From: JAABTH01 sp964492615
Lineage (GTDB): Bacteria; Bacillota; Dethiobacteria; DTU022
Length of the DNA stretch: 32,504 bases
NCBI GenBank assembly: GCA_964492615.1
Contig: CAZBKZ010000027.1
Coordinates: 1 to 32,504, forward strand
Direction of reading: 5' to 3'
Shown one piece after another: positions 1-7,136 of the stretch. Position numbers and translations under genes: made by a program. The first letter of the stretch is position 1. Each line of letters opens with the position of its first letter. The notes below the pieces were generated by a model. It was not told where the DNA came from. It ran no database searches and saw nothing but the letters and a program-made list of their open reading frames with translations.

Positions 1-42
1 TGGAATCCGCATTCGCAGGTTCGAATCCTGCCGCCCCAGCCA
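1..42 (+). tRNA. tRNA-Gln, 3' part only (5' end outside window)
   Basis: The first 42 bases are the 3' half of a tRNA. The T arm is GCAGG-TTCGAAT-CCTGC, followed by acceptor strand CGCCCCA, discriminator G and an encoded CCA. Counting back from the T stem with a five-base variable loop puts bases 1-2 (TG) at anticodon positions 35-36, so the anticodon is NUG, which is Gln or His. A U1-A72 pair (A72 visible) with discriminator G is typical of tRNA-Gln and unlike tRNA-His. The base after the anticodon is G. The gene is truncated by the window edge, not by mutation. It lies tail to tail with glnA. Confidence 0.85.
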
Positions 43-80
43 TTTTTTTGTACAGGGTCGGGCAAAGTTACTTTCACCTG

Positions 81-112
81 TAAAAAAAGCGGTGGCTGTG
101 AGAGCCACCGCT
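81..112 (-). terminator. intrinsic terminator of glnA
   Basis: Read on the minus strand, a 10-bp perfect stem (AGCGGTGGCT / AGCCACCGCT, plus-strand 88-97 and 103-112) with a 5-base loop is followed by a run of seven T. It lies about 25 bases beyond the glnA stop codon, so it ends glnA transcription before the convergent tRNA-Gln gene. Confidence 0.9.
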
Positions 113-136
113 TGATCATTTTTATGAATAACTGCA

Positions 137-1459
137 TCAATACTCTGAAAGAAAAGTGTTGATTTCCCAAGGGTGTATTTCACTGCAGTAAGAATCCCAC
201 TCTGTGGTCTTCTGATCTATAAACTGGCCATGTACATGGCTGCCTACAGTGTCGCGCATGAAACTGCTTTTATTCATTAAATGCAGAGCTTCACCCAGGT
301 CACGGGGTAGTTTATCAGTTTCATCCAGGCTCTTAACCCGGTTGCTTTCCAGCTCATAGTTGTTTCCATTCAGCGGTACGGGTGGATTAATTTTTTCTTC
401 TATCCCCTTTAATCCTGCTTTCAATATAACCGCCAGGGCCAGGTAAGGATTACAGGTAGCATCAGGACTACGCAGTTCAACCCTGGTGCCGACCTTGCTG
501 TGAGCCGCCGGAACCCGGATCAGCGAAGTTCTGTTTTGCATTGACCAGGCAACATAGAGCGGCGCTTCAAACCCACTACCGAGTCTTTTGTAGGAGTTAA
601 CTATGGGGTTGGTTATTGCACTGAACTCCCGGGCATAAGCAAGCTGTCCACCGATAAAATGCCTGGCCGTTTCACTGAGATGCTCCTCATCATCTTCTGC
701 ATAAAATACATTCTGCCCGTCTTTAAACAGGGACTGGTGAATATGCATGCAGGATCCGGCGTGATCGGCAAATGGTTTAGGCATAAAAGTTGCGTGCAGT
801 TTATGCTGGTGCGCTATTGCGCGGACAACAGTTTTAAAAGTAATAACCTTATCGGCTGTTGTCAGGGCGTCGGCATATTTAAAGACAATCTCATACTGCC
901 CGGGTGCATTTTCCTGATGCAGCGCCTCAATTTCAAAATCCAGCTTTTTCAGATTTTCAGCAATTCCGCGCAGTACTTTTTCTTCTTTGTCAATAATTTC
1001 ATCACAGTAACCGTCTTCATTAGATGTCAGAGTTGTAGCCTGACCTTTATCATTATTCCTGAAGAGAAAAAATTCCGGCTCCGGACCAACATTGTAACTG
1101 AAACCCTTTTCTTCAGCTTCAGCAAGTGTCTTTTTTAAAATGCTGCGGGGACACCCCTCAAAAAAGGACCCGTCTGCCCGCTTTACATCACAGATCATTC
1201 TCGCAACTGACTCCTCTTTCCAGGGTAAAATAGTGAGAGTATCCGGGTCGGGTGCCAGTCTCATGTCGCTCTCTTCTACTGTTACAAAACCTTCCACCGA
1301 TGAACCATCAAACATAATCTCTTCCCTTAAAGCCCTGCTCAACTGCTCCACCGGTATCTCCACATCCTTCAGCCTGCCCAGTATATCAACAAACTGAAGG
1401 CGTATATAGCGGATATCATTATCCGCCGCTTCTTTGAGTACTTCGTCTTCGTTAATCAT
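137..1459 (-). CDS. glnA: type I glutamine synthetase
   Basis: Cytoplasmic enzyme that makes glutamine from glutamate, ammonia and ATP, the main entry of ammonia into biosynthesis. The protein is about 440 residues, the short GSI-alpha length. It shows the N-terminal RLQFVDILGR beta-grasp segment, FDGSSVEGF, the metal-binding GPEPEFFLF, the GSCMHIHQSL ATP-site stretch, NRTSLIRVPA and the RSPDATCNPYLAL C-terminal motif. There is no adenylylation-type tyrosine insert, as expected for a Firmicute GSI-alpha, which is instead controlled by feedback and GlnR-type repression. Start choice is unsure. A GTG at 1477 would add six residues but has its Shine-Dalgarno directly abutting. The ATG at 1459 gives the usual family N-terminus but lies 17 bases from the AGGGAG. 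The gene is monocistronic, ended by the hairpin at 81-112. Confidence 0.97.
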   Translation of the reverse strand: MINEDEVLKEAADNDIRYIRLQFVDILGRLKDVEIPVEQLSRALREEIMFDGSSVEGFVTVEESDMRLAPDPDTLTILPWKEESVARMICDVKRADGSFFEGCPRSILKKTLAEAEEKGFSYNVGPEPEFFLFRNNDKGQATTLTSNEDGYCDEIIDKEEKVLRGIAENLKKLDFEIEALHQENAPGQYEIVFKYADALTTADKVITFKTVVRAIAHQHKLHATFMPKPFADHAGSCMHIHQSLFKDGQNVFYAEDDEEHLSETARHFIGGQLAYAREFSAITNPIVNSYKRLGSGFEAPLYVAWSMQNRTSLIRVPAAHSKVGTRVELRSPDATCNPYLALAVILKAGLKGIEEKINPPVPLNGNNYELESNRVKSLDETDKLPRDLGEALHLMNKSSFMRDTVGSHVHGQFIDQKTTEWDSYCSEIHPWEINTFLSEY

Positions 1460-1507
1460 AACGATTAAACTTTTCACTCCCTAAGTAATAATTTGGATTG
1501 CACACAA

Positions 1508-1541
1508 ATGTTATGGTAACATGCCCTGCTAAAGATGTAAA
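1508..1541 (-). promoter_or_regulatory. putative glnA promoter with overlapping palindrome
   Basis: On the minus strand TTTACA (1536-1541) is followed after 17 bases by TACCAT (1513-1518), preceded by TGT as in an extended -10. The -10 lies inside a perfect inverted repeat, ATGTTA-TGG-TAACAT (1508-1522). A repressor bound there would block transcription, in line with nitrogen control of glnA. The half-sites resemble GlnR/TnrA boxes (TGTNA...TNACA) but the spacer is 3 instead of 7 bases, so the identity of the regulator is inference. Confidence 0.45.
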
Positions 1542-1670
1542 ACCACACAATGTTCAGACAGGCAACCCACCTCCTGCCGCGACAGTCTTTCTGCGCTAAC
1601 ACTTATTACTACAATAAGGTTTGTAAAAACGGCTGCAACCGCTACTTTACAGAAAAATATAAAAACTTCC

Positions 1671-1699
1671 TTGAATAATTATGCATTCTTTGTTATAAT
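1671..1699 (+). promoter_or_regulatory. sigma-A type promoter of riboswitch transcript
   Basis: TTGAAT (1671-1676), a 17-base spacer, and TATAAT (1694-1699) preceded by TGT, giving an extended -10. The predicted transcript would start near 1706, five bases before the riboswitch aptamer. Confidence 0.75.
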
Positions 1700-1710
1700 A
1701 TGGGGACTCA

Positions 1711-1793
1711 GCAAGACTGAAAAAGGCAAACTCACAGCGTTGTGAGGACGCAAAGCCATGGGTCCATCAGGAGATTGCCAGGCTGCCAGTCGC
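1711..1793 (+). ncRNA. c-di-GMP-I (GEMM-I) riboswitch aptamer
   Basis: The sequence carries the GEMM-I core. It has the GGCAAA joining segment (1725-1730), a P2 hairpin of six pairs (CTCACA 1731-1736 / TGTGAG 1741-1746), then GGACGCAAAGCC (1746-1757) and the GGCTGCC closing strand (1781-1787). An outer P1 stem pairs GACTG (1715-1719) with CAGTC (1787-1791). The P2 loop reads GCGT where GNRA is more usual. Riboswitches of this class bind the second messenger cyclic di-GMP and control motility, adhesion and surface-protein genes. Here the RNA leads directly into a giant secreted repeat protein. Recognition is by motif and secondary structure done by eye. Confidence 0.88.
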
Positions 1794-1830
1794 TAAAGCA
1801 TTAAATGCAGCTCATTCGTTTTATCAGCAG

Positions 1831-1852
1831 AAGGCGGCCTGATGGTCGTCTT
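1831..1852 (+). terminator. riboswitch expression-platform hairpin (candidate conditional terminator)
   Basis: AAGGCGGCC (1831-1839) pairs with GGTCGTCTT (1844-1852) over nine positions, two of them G-U, with loop TGAT, and is followed by the U-rich GTATTATTCTTT. The segment CCTGATGG (1838-1845) in its apex is also perfectly complementary to CCATCAGG (1764-1771) in the aptamer P3 region, so the two folds should exclude each other. A second short hairpin, TATTATTC/GGATAATA (1854-1873), ends one base before the ribosome binding site and could instead gate translation. The sign of control (on or off by ligand) cannot be settled from sequence. Confidence 0.55.
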
Positions 1853-1889
1853 GTATTATTCTTTGGGATAATATCAGGGAGGACAGCTT

Positions 1890-4800
1890 TTGAATAAAAG
1901 AGTCTGTTCCAAAAAAACATTATACGACACTGCTGTTATTATCACAGCTGCTCTTCTCATACTTACAACCCTGGCCTGTCCGGTTTTGGCCCAGGCAGAC
2001 AGTACAGTAATTGCTGTATACCCGCAGCCTACTCACACCTTTGTATTAACCGCCGACGGGGCCCTCTGGGCTTGGGGCGACAACAGTTACGGAAGGCTTG
2101 GTGACGGTACCACCATTAATCGCAACGTGCCGATCCAGCTTGTGCTTGAAGATGTGGCTAAATTATATCCCCAATCAGCAGGACACACCTTTGCCCTGAA
2201 AAATGACGGTACCCTCTGGGCCTGGGAAAGAAACCACGACGGTAGACTCGGGGCCGGCTCAGAAAGCCAGGCTTACACCGCTCCGGTTAAAATTCTTGAC
2301 GATGTAGAAGAAGTTTTTCCCCACGACCGCCATTCCCTGGCTTTAAAAAGCGACGGTACCCTCTGGGCCTGGGGCAATAATAGTTCCGGGCAACTGGGTG
2401 ACGGTACCACCTCAAGCCGTTTTGCCCCGGTTAAGATCGATCTTGACCTGGTTGAAAGCGTTGAACCAGATCAAAACAATACATTCGCCATACTAAGCGA
2501 CGGTTCATTGTGGGCCTGGGGTAACAACCGCTACGGCAAACTGGGCGACGGTACCACAATCAACCGAAATTTGCCGGTAAAAATCCTTGATGACGCCGCA
2601 GCTGTATTCCCCCGTGAAACACACACCATTGCCCTGAAAAATGACGGTACAGTATGGTCCTGGGGTTATAACTGGTACGGACAGCTGGGTGACGGTAGTA
2701 ACGACACCCAGACCCGGCCGATCAGGATTCCCATCAGTAACGTGGAGCAATTATTCGTTGAAAAATACCATGCCTTTGCCCTTGACGGTAACGGAACTCT
2801 CTGGGGCTGGGGCAGCAACTGGTACGGTCAGATAGGAGACCGCTCAATTTCAAACCGCAACAAACCGGTTGAAGTACCAATCAGCGGAATTGCTGAACTA
2901 TACCCCAGGGAATATCATACCTTCGCCCTCAGGGAAGACGGTTCACTGTGGGGATGGGGCCGCAACTGGGATGGTCGACTTGGCGACAGCAGCAACACTC
3001 ACGTGCGCCCTTCTCCGGTAAAAATTGCCGAAAATATTTTCAGCGCCTACATAATGGAACGCCATGCGTTTGCCCTGGATAACCAGGGAGTTCCACTGGG
3101 CTGGGGTGACAATACCAGGGGCAAACTCGGAACCGGCGGAGGTTCAGATCTTAACGATCCCAGCCAGGTTCCTCTTGAAGACATAAACGCCCTTTACCCA
3201 CAGGAAAGCCATACCTTCGCTTTAAAGGAAGACGGCTCTCTCTGGGCCTGGGGCGACAATAACAAGGGACAGCTTGGTGTGGGAACCAACCAGCAGCAAA
3301 CAATCCCTGTGCAGGTTCTCCTGGGAGATGACCTGCCCAGCTATAACATAACTCTGTCAGCAAACCCGCAAAACGGCGGAAGCTTAAGCGGGGGCGGCAG
3401 TTACCGGCACGGTGAAAGCGTTCGGGTCAGCACTGAGGCAAACAGTGGATACACTTTTGTTAACTGGACTGAAGACGGTGAGGTTGTCGGCACCGAAACC
3501 AACCTATCCTTCCTTGCTTCCCGTGATCGCAACCTGGTAGCCAATTTCCGTGCTGATGAAGAAAAACCGGAAAGGGAAGAAGAACCGGAAGAAGAAGAAA
3601 AGCAATATAAAATTACTCTTTCTGCCGACCCGGAAGAAGGCGGAAAAGTTGTCGGCGCAGGCACCTTTGAAGAGGGCAGGGAAATTGTAATCGCTGCCGA
3701 AGCGGCAGAAGGCTACGAATTTATTAACTGGTCTGAAAACGATAAAGAAATCAGCAAAAGCACGATCCTCAGCTTCAGGGTTACAGCAGACCGCTCCCTT
3801 ACGGCTCACTTCAAACAGCCTGAAGCAGAAGAGCCAGAAACAGTAACTTACGAGGTTAAGCTTGTCAGCGAACCGGAAGAAGGGGGCACCCTGTCAGGAG
3901 CCGGCATTTACGATGAGCACTCCAGGGTAACGGTTAAAGCGGAGTCCTCTGAAGGATACATTTTTGAAAAATGGACGGAAATAATATCACGCACTGAAAT
4001 CGTCGAAGACGAAGAGATCATTAAAGAAATTGAACTCGAAGTTAGTGAAAATGCAACCTATATATTCGATCTGGATCGTGATCGCACCCTGGTCGCCAAT
4101 TTCCTGGAAGAGGTCGAAGATATACCGGCCGAACTGCATGAAGTCAGCGCTTCAAACGGAATAATCACCGCCATATTCAACCGTGACCTGGAAGATACCC
4201 CCGGGCTGGAAGAGTTCCGCTCCTGGTTTAACGAAGCAGCGGTTTCAAATGATCCTGACAACCAGGAAGACGAAAATGAAAATGAAGAAAACAGCGAAGA
4301 AAACCAGGCACCCGAGAATGGAAATGATGAGGAGCCAACCTGGTCCGAGCTGCTTCTTCTGTCAGTAGATTGGGATGAAGAACAGGCCGACAGGGTTACT
4401 CTCTCCTTTGAACCGTTCGAAGCTGAAGAGGAAACTGTAATATACACAGTTAAACTGCAATACCTGGATGGTGAAGAGGTGCAATCCGAACCCTTTACCG
4501 TAGAAGCGCCTCAGTACTACACAGTCAACCTTGATGCTGTTCCCGGCGAAGGCGGAATTGTTACCGGTGAAGGCGAATACCTGGAAGGCGAAGAAGTTAC
4601 CGTATTTGCCGAATCAGATACTTTTTACCGTTTTACCGGCTGGTATGAAAATGATCAACTGGTCAGCGGTTCAACCCGTTATAGCTTTATAATCGAAGAA
4701 AACCGCAACCTGACCGCACATTTTGAGATACTGCCTGCCACCATTGCCGAAGTTACCGCTACTAATGGGGAGGTAGAAGTAATCCTTGACCGGATCCCCG

Positions 4801-6557
4801 ATCAGACTCCAGCTGCCGGAGATTTTGAGCTGCAGGCCAGAAGTGAAATAGTTGAGCCTGGCAGTGAACCGTCAATCGACCCCGGCGACGAAGAAGAAGG
4901 TTTCTTGGTTGATGAGCCTGAATGGGAACCGCTGGAGATTAATGCAATCCACTGGCTGGAAAATGAAAAACGAGCCATATTGAATTTTGAACCTTTTGAG
5001 GCCGTCGAGGATACAATTAGCTACACCGTCAGGGTTAATTACGGCGGGTTTAGCGAAGCCCAGGCCGAACCGTTCGTGGTTGAAGGCTTTAAGCAATATA
5101 CAATAAGCATTGAGATCATTCCGGAGGGCGGCGGTTATGCCGAGGGCGGCGGTGAGTTTGATGCCGGCAGTGAAATAACCGTTACAGCATCTGCACAAGA
5201 CGGTTACCTTTTTACCGGCTGGTACGAAGATGAAACCCTGTTAAGCGAAGAATCGGAATTAACCTTTACCGTCAATGCTGATCGCAACCTCGCTGCTCAC
5301 TTCGCTGAAAGCGCCGGTGAGGATGAACCTGAAGAGGAAGAAACTGATCCTGAATCAGATTTCTTTGACGTCTACCTTTCTGTTGATCCCGAAGAGAGCG
5401 GCACAGTTACAGGAAGCGGTATATATGAAAAAGATGACCAGGCTGTTGTAAAAGCAGAAAGCAAGCCGGGTTATAAATTTTTTGCCTGGGTTGAAAATGA
5501 AGAACCGGTTAGTTTTAACAGCTCTTACGAATTTACTGTTACCAGGGAAAGAAACCTGGTAGCGCTCTTCGAGCCTGCCGACCCGGCAGAAACTGTGCAG
5601 GATCTTTTCAGTATCACAATAACCGTAGTCCCGGAGGAAGGCGGGACGGTTTATGGTGACAGCATGTACGAAGAAGGAGAAGAAGTTATTGTCAGGGCTG
5701 TCCCGGCCGAAGAACACAGCTTTGCCGGCTGGGCTGAAAACGGTGAAATTGTCAGTGAAAGCGCTGAATATAGTTTTGCAGCTAACAGGGACCGTAACTT
5801 AACCGCCACTTTCAGGCATATTGATGATCAGGAAGTGCCCGGGATAGACGATCCCGATAATACCGGGCCGGGGTTTCAGGATGAAGAAGAAGAAAGTGAA
5901 GAAGCAAACTTTTATTCCATAACCCTGCTGGCTGAACCGGAAGAAGGCGGCACAGTTGAAGGCGAAGGGCTCTATGAAGAAAATGATCTTATCGGGTTAA
6001 ACGCCGTATCTGCCGAGGGGTATGAATTTACAGGCTGGTATGAAAATGATCAAATGGTCAGCAGCGCCAGATCTTACGCTTTTAAGGTTGTAACCGACCG
6101 GACTTTGACCGCCATATTTTCTCCCCTGGAAAACAGGCAGAATGAAATGGCAGAAACCTTCAGAATAAGCCTGGTTCCGGTACCTGTTGAAGGTGGAAAA
6201 GTTTACGGGGGCGGTGACTACACCGAAGGTGAAACAATTACAGTAGACGCCGTGGCCAATCTCGATTATTTCTTTATAAACTGGACCGAAGAGGGCGTTG
6301 AAGTAAGTACCGATATTATTTATACGTTTTCCGTAGAGCGCGATATGAAGCTTGAAGCAAACTTTGCCCCGCTTCTTTTCGGCGCCAAATCTTCAGAGAC
6401 AAACTACACCAACAGCCGCTTTGAGGCATTTCTCAATAAATATTTCGTAGATTTCCTGAGGCCGACTCCTGTTCACGGCGAGACAGAAACAGCCCCTCTC
6501 ATGACCGGCTGGTCCTACCCGGGACTGCCTCCCGTTGGCGATGGCCGCCAGCCTTAA
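1890..6557 (+). CDS. giant secreted RCC1-repeat / InlB-B-repeat protein
   Basis: Secreted 1555-residue protein of unknown exact function, probably surface-associated or adhesive. Residues 1-35 are a signal peptide (basic N-terminus, long hydrophobic core, VLAQA-D cleavage region). Residues ~42-478 hold nine tandem ~48-residue RCC1-type repeats (core ALKxDGTLWAWGxNxxGQLGDGT), which should form a beta-propeller. Nine InlB-B-type repeats follow (starts near 485, 571, 652, 874, 1067, 1157, 1239, 1340, 1423; core GGxVxGxGxYxEGExVxVxAxxxxGYxFxxW...DRNLxAxF). Between them lie two Ig-like domains (~747-870 and ~949-1066, each starting with VxAxNGxxxxxF) and very Glu-rich linkers. The last ~60 residues are unique. 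I see no LPXTG, SLH or dockerin anchor. The start is TTG with AGGGAGG seven bases upstream. Expression is expected to depend on c-di-GMP through the upstream riboswitch. Confidence 0.9.
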   Translation: MNKRVCSKKTLYDTAVIITAALLILTTLACPVLAQADSTVIAVYPQPTHTFVLTADGALWAWGDNSYGRLGDGTTINRNVPIQLVLEDVAKLYPQSAGHTFALKNDGTLWAWERNHDGRLGAGSESQAYTAPVKILDDVEEVFPHDRHSLALKSDGTLWAWGNNSSGQLGDGTTSSRFAPVKIDLDLVESVEPDQNNTFAILSDGSLWAWGNNRYGKLGDGTTINRNLPVKILDDAAAVFPRETHTIALKNDGTVWSWGYNWYGQLGDGSNDTQTRPIRIPISNVEQLFVEKYHAFALDGNGTLWGWGSNWYGQIGDRSISNRNKPVEVPISGIAELYPREYHTFALREDGSLWGWGRNWDGRLGDSSNTHVRPSPVKIAENIFSAYIMERHAFALDNQGVPLGWGDNTRGKLGTGGGSDLNDPSQVPLEDINALYPQESHTFALKEDGSLWAWGDNNKGQLGVGTNQQQTIPVQVLLGDDLPSYNITLSANPQNGGSLSGGGSYRHGESVRVSTEANSGYTFVNWTEDGEVVGTETNLSFLASRDRNLVANFRADEEKPEREEEPEEEEKQYKITLSADPEEGGKVVGAGTFEEGREIVIAAEAAEGYEFINWSENDKEISKSTILSFRVTADRSLTAHFKQPEAEEPETVTYEVKLVSEPEEGGTLSGAGIYDEHSRVTVKAESSEGYIFEKWTEIISRTEIVEDEEIIKEIELEVSENATYIFDLDRDRTLVANFLEEVEDIPAELHEVSASNGIITAIFNRDLEDTPGLEEFRSWFNEAAVSNDPDNQEDENENEENSEENQAPENGNDEEPTWSELLLLSVDWDEEQADRVTLSFEPFEAEEETVIYTVKLQYLDGEEVQSEPFTVEAPQYYTVNLDAVPGEGGIVTGEGEYLEGEEVTVFAESDTFYRFTGWYENDQLVSGSTRYSFIIEENRNLTAHFEILPATIAEVTATNGEVEVILDRIPDQTPAAGDFELQARSEIVEPGSEPSIDPGDEEEGFLVDEPEWEPLEINAIHWLENEKRAILNFEPFEAVEDTISYTVRVNYGGFSEAQAEPFVVEGFKQYTISIEIIPEGGGYAEGGGEFDAGSEITVTASAQDGYLFTGWYEDETLLSEESELTFTVNADRNLAAHFAESAGEDEPEEEETDPESDFFDVYLSVDPEESGTVTGSGIYEKDDQAVVKAESKPGYKFFAWVENEEPVSFNSSYEFTVTRERNLVALFEPADPAETVQDLFSITITVVPEEGGTVYGDSMYEEGEEVIVRAVPAEEHSFAGWAENGEIVSESAEYSFAANRDRNLTATFRHIDDQEVPGIDDPDNTGPGFQDEEEESEEANFYSITLLAEPEEGGTVEGEGLYEENDLIGLNAVSAEGYEFTGWYENDQMVSSARSYAFKVVTDRTLTAIFSPLENRQNEMAETFRISLVPVPVEGGKVYGGGDYTEGETITVDAVANLDYFFINWTEEGVEVSTDIIYTFSVERDMKLEANFAPLLFGAKSSETNYTNSRFEAFLNKYFVDFLRPTPVHGETETAPLMTGWSYPGLPPVGDGRQP

Positions 6558-6567
6558 TCACTTCCAA

Positions 6568-7134
6568 TTACTCAGCCTTTTCAAGAAGGTAATCAAACGG
6601 CAGTTCAACCTGATCACCCCTTTTGACACCAAGCTCTGCTGCCCTGCCCCCTCGCAGTTCAATGGCAAACTGGGCATCTCCGTAACTGCGGTACCTGGTT
6701 AGTTTTTCATCAGGTGTTCCCGGGGCAGGAGGCTCCATGGCATGAACCGCAGTTACCTCTCCCTCCAGCGATAAAAATATAAGGTCGATAGGAACCAGGC
6801 ACCCTTTCATCCAGAAAGTCAGTTCCGCGGGAAATGGATCTACGGGAGGCAGGACAAAAAGCATACCACCATTTTCAGAAATCTCTTCCCTGCCCATCAA
6901 ACCGCGTTCCCGCTGGGCATTATTTAGAGCCAGCTCCAGGTTAAAGCGGACGCCTTTTATTTCAATTTCTATCGTCCGGGGCGTTCCATCAGCCTCATCA
7001 CTAGTCCCTAAAGCTTCCTGCTGCCCCGGGCTGCACCCGGCCAGGGCTGCCGTTAAAAACAGTATAACAAAAATTGTAATTATTATATGCGAATTTATCT
7101 TCAGCATCCAACCAGCCAATCCTTTCCTGTTCAT
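6568..7134 (-). CDS. DUF192 lipoprotein
   Basis: Small exported protein of the DUF192 family (PF02643), whose biochemical role is not established. With the chosen start the signal peptide ends in a lipobox, LAGC, with Cys34 as the lipidated residue. The DUF192 domain follows from about residue 53: the family's RERGLMGR motif, the GMLFV strand, FWMKGCLVPIDLIFL and the C-terminal FAIELRGGRAAELGVKRGDQV. The start is taken as ATG 7134 because GAGG lies seven bases before it. An upstream in-frame GTG at 7152 lies inside glpK. It is the last gene of the 13-gene minus-strand run, two bases after the glpK stop. It converges on the giant repeat gene with only ten bases between the stops and no clear terminator. 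Confidence 0.9.
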   Translation of the reverse strand: MNRKGLAGWMLKINSHIIITIFVILFLTAALAGCSPGQQEALGTSDEADGTPRTIEIEIKGVRFNLELALNNAQRERGLMGREEISENGGMLFVLPPVDPFPAELTFWMKGCLVPIDLIFLSLEGEVTAVHAMEPPAPGTPDEKLTRYRSYGDAQFAIELRGGRAAELGVKRGDQVELPFDYLLEKAE

Positions 7135-7136
7135 TA

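Larger units (their letters stand above)
1460..1889. other. divergent intergenic region, glnA / RCC1-repeat protein
   Basis: No protein gene is seen here. The left part carries the glnA promoter and palindrome. The middle (about 1545-1670) shows only a weak 6-bp inverted repeat near 1601-1618 and otherwise nothing I recognise. The right part carries a promoter, a c-di-GMP-I riboswitch and its expression platform for the plus-strand gene starting at 1890. Confidence 0.7.

Noticed and set aside
1..42. tRNA-His as the identity of the partial tRNA
   Set aside because: Discriminator G and A72 (pairing with U1) fit tRNA-Gln. tRNA-His normally has discriminator C with an extra G at the 5' end.
3401..5717. 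Several antisense open frames of 87-129 codons within the giant repeat gene
   Set aside because: They mirror the skewed, Glu-rich codon use of the sense gene, lack ribosome binding sites, and look like no known protein.
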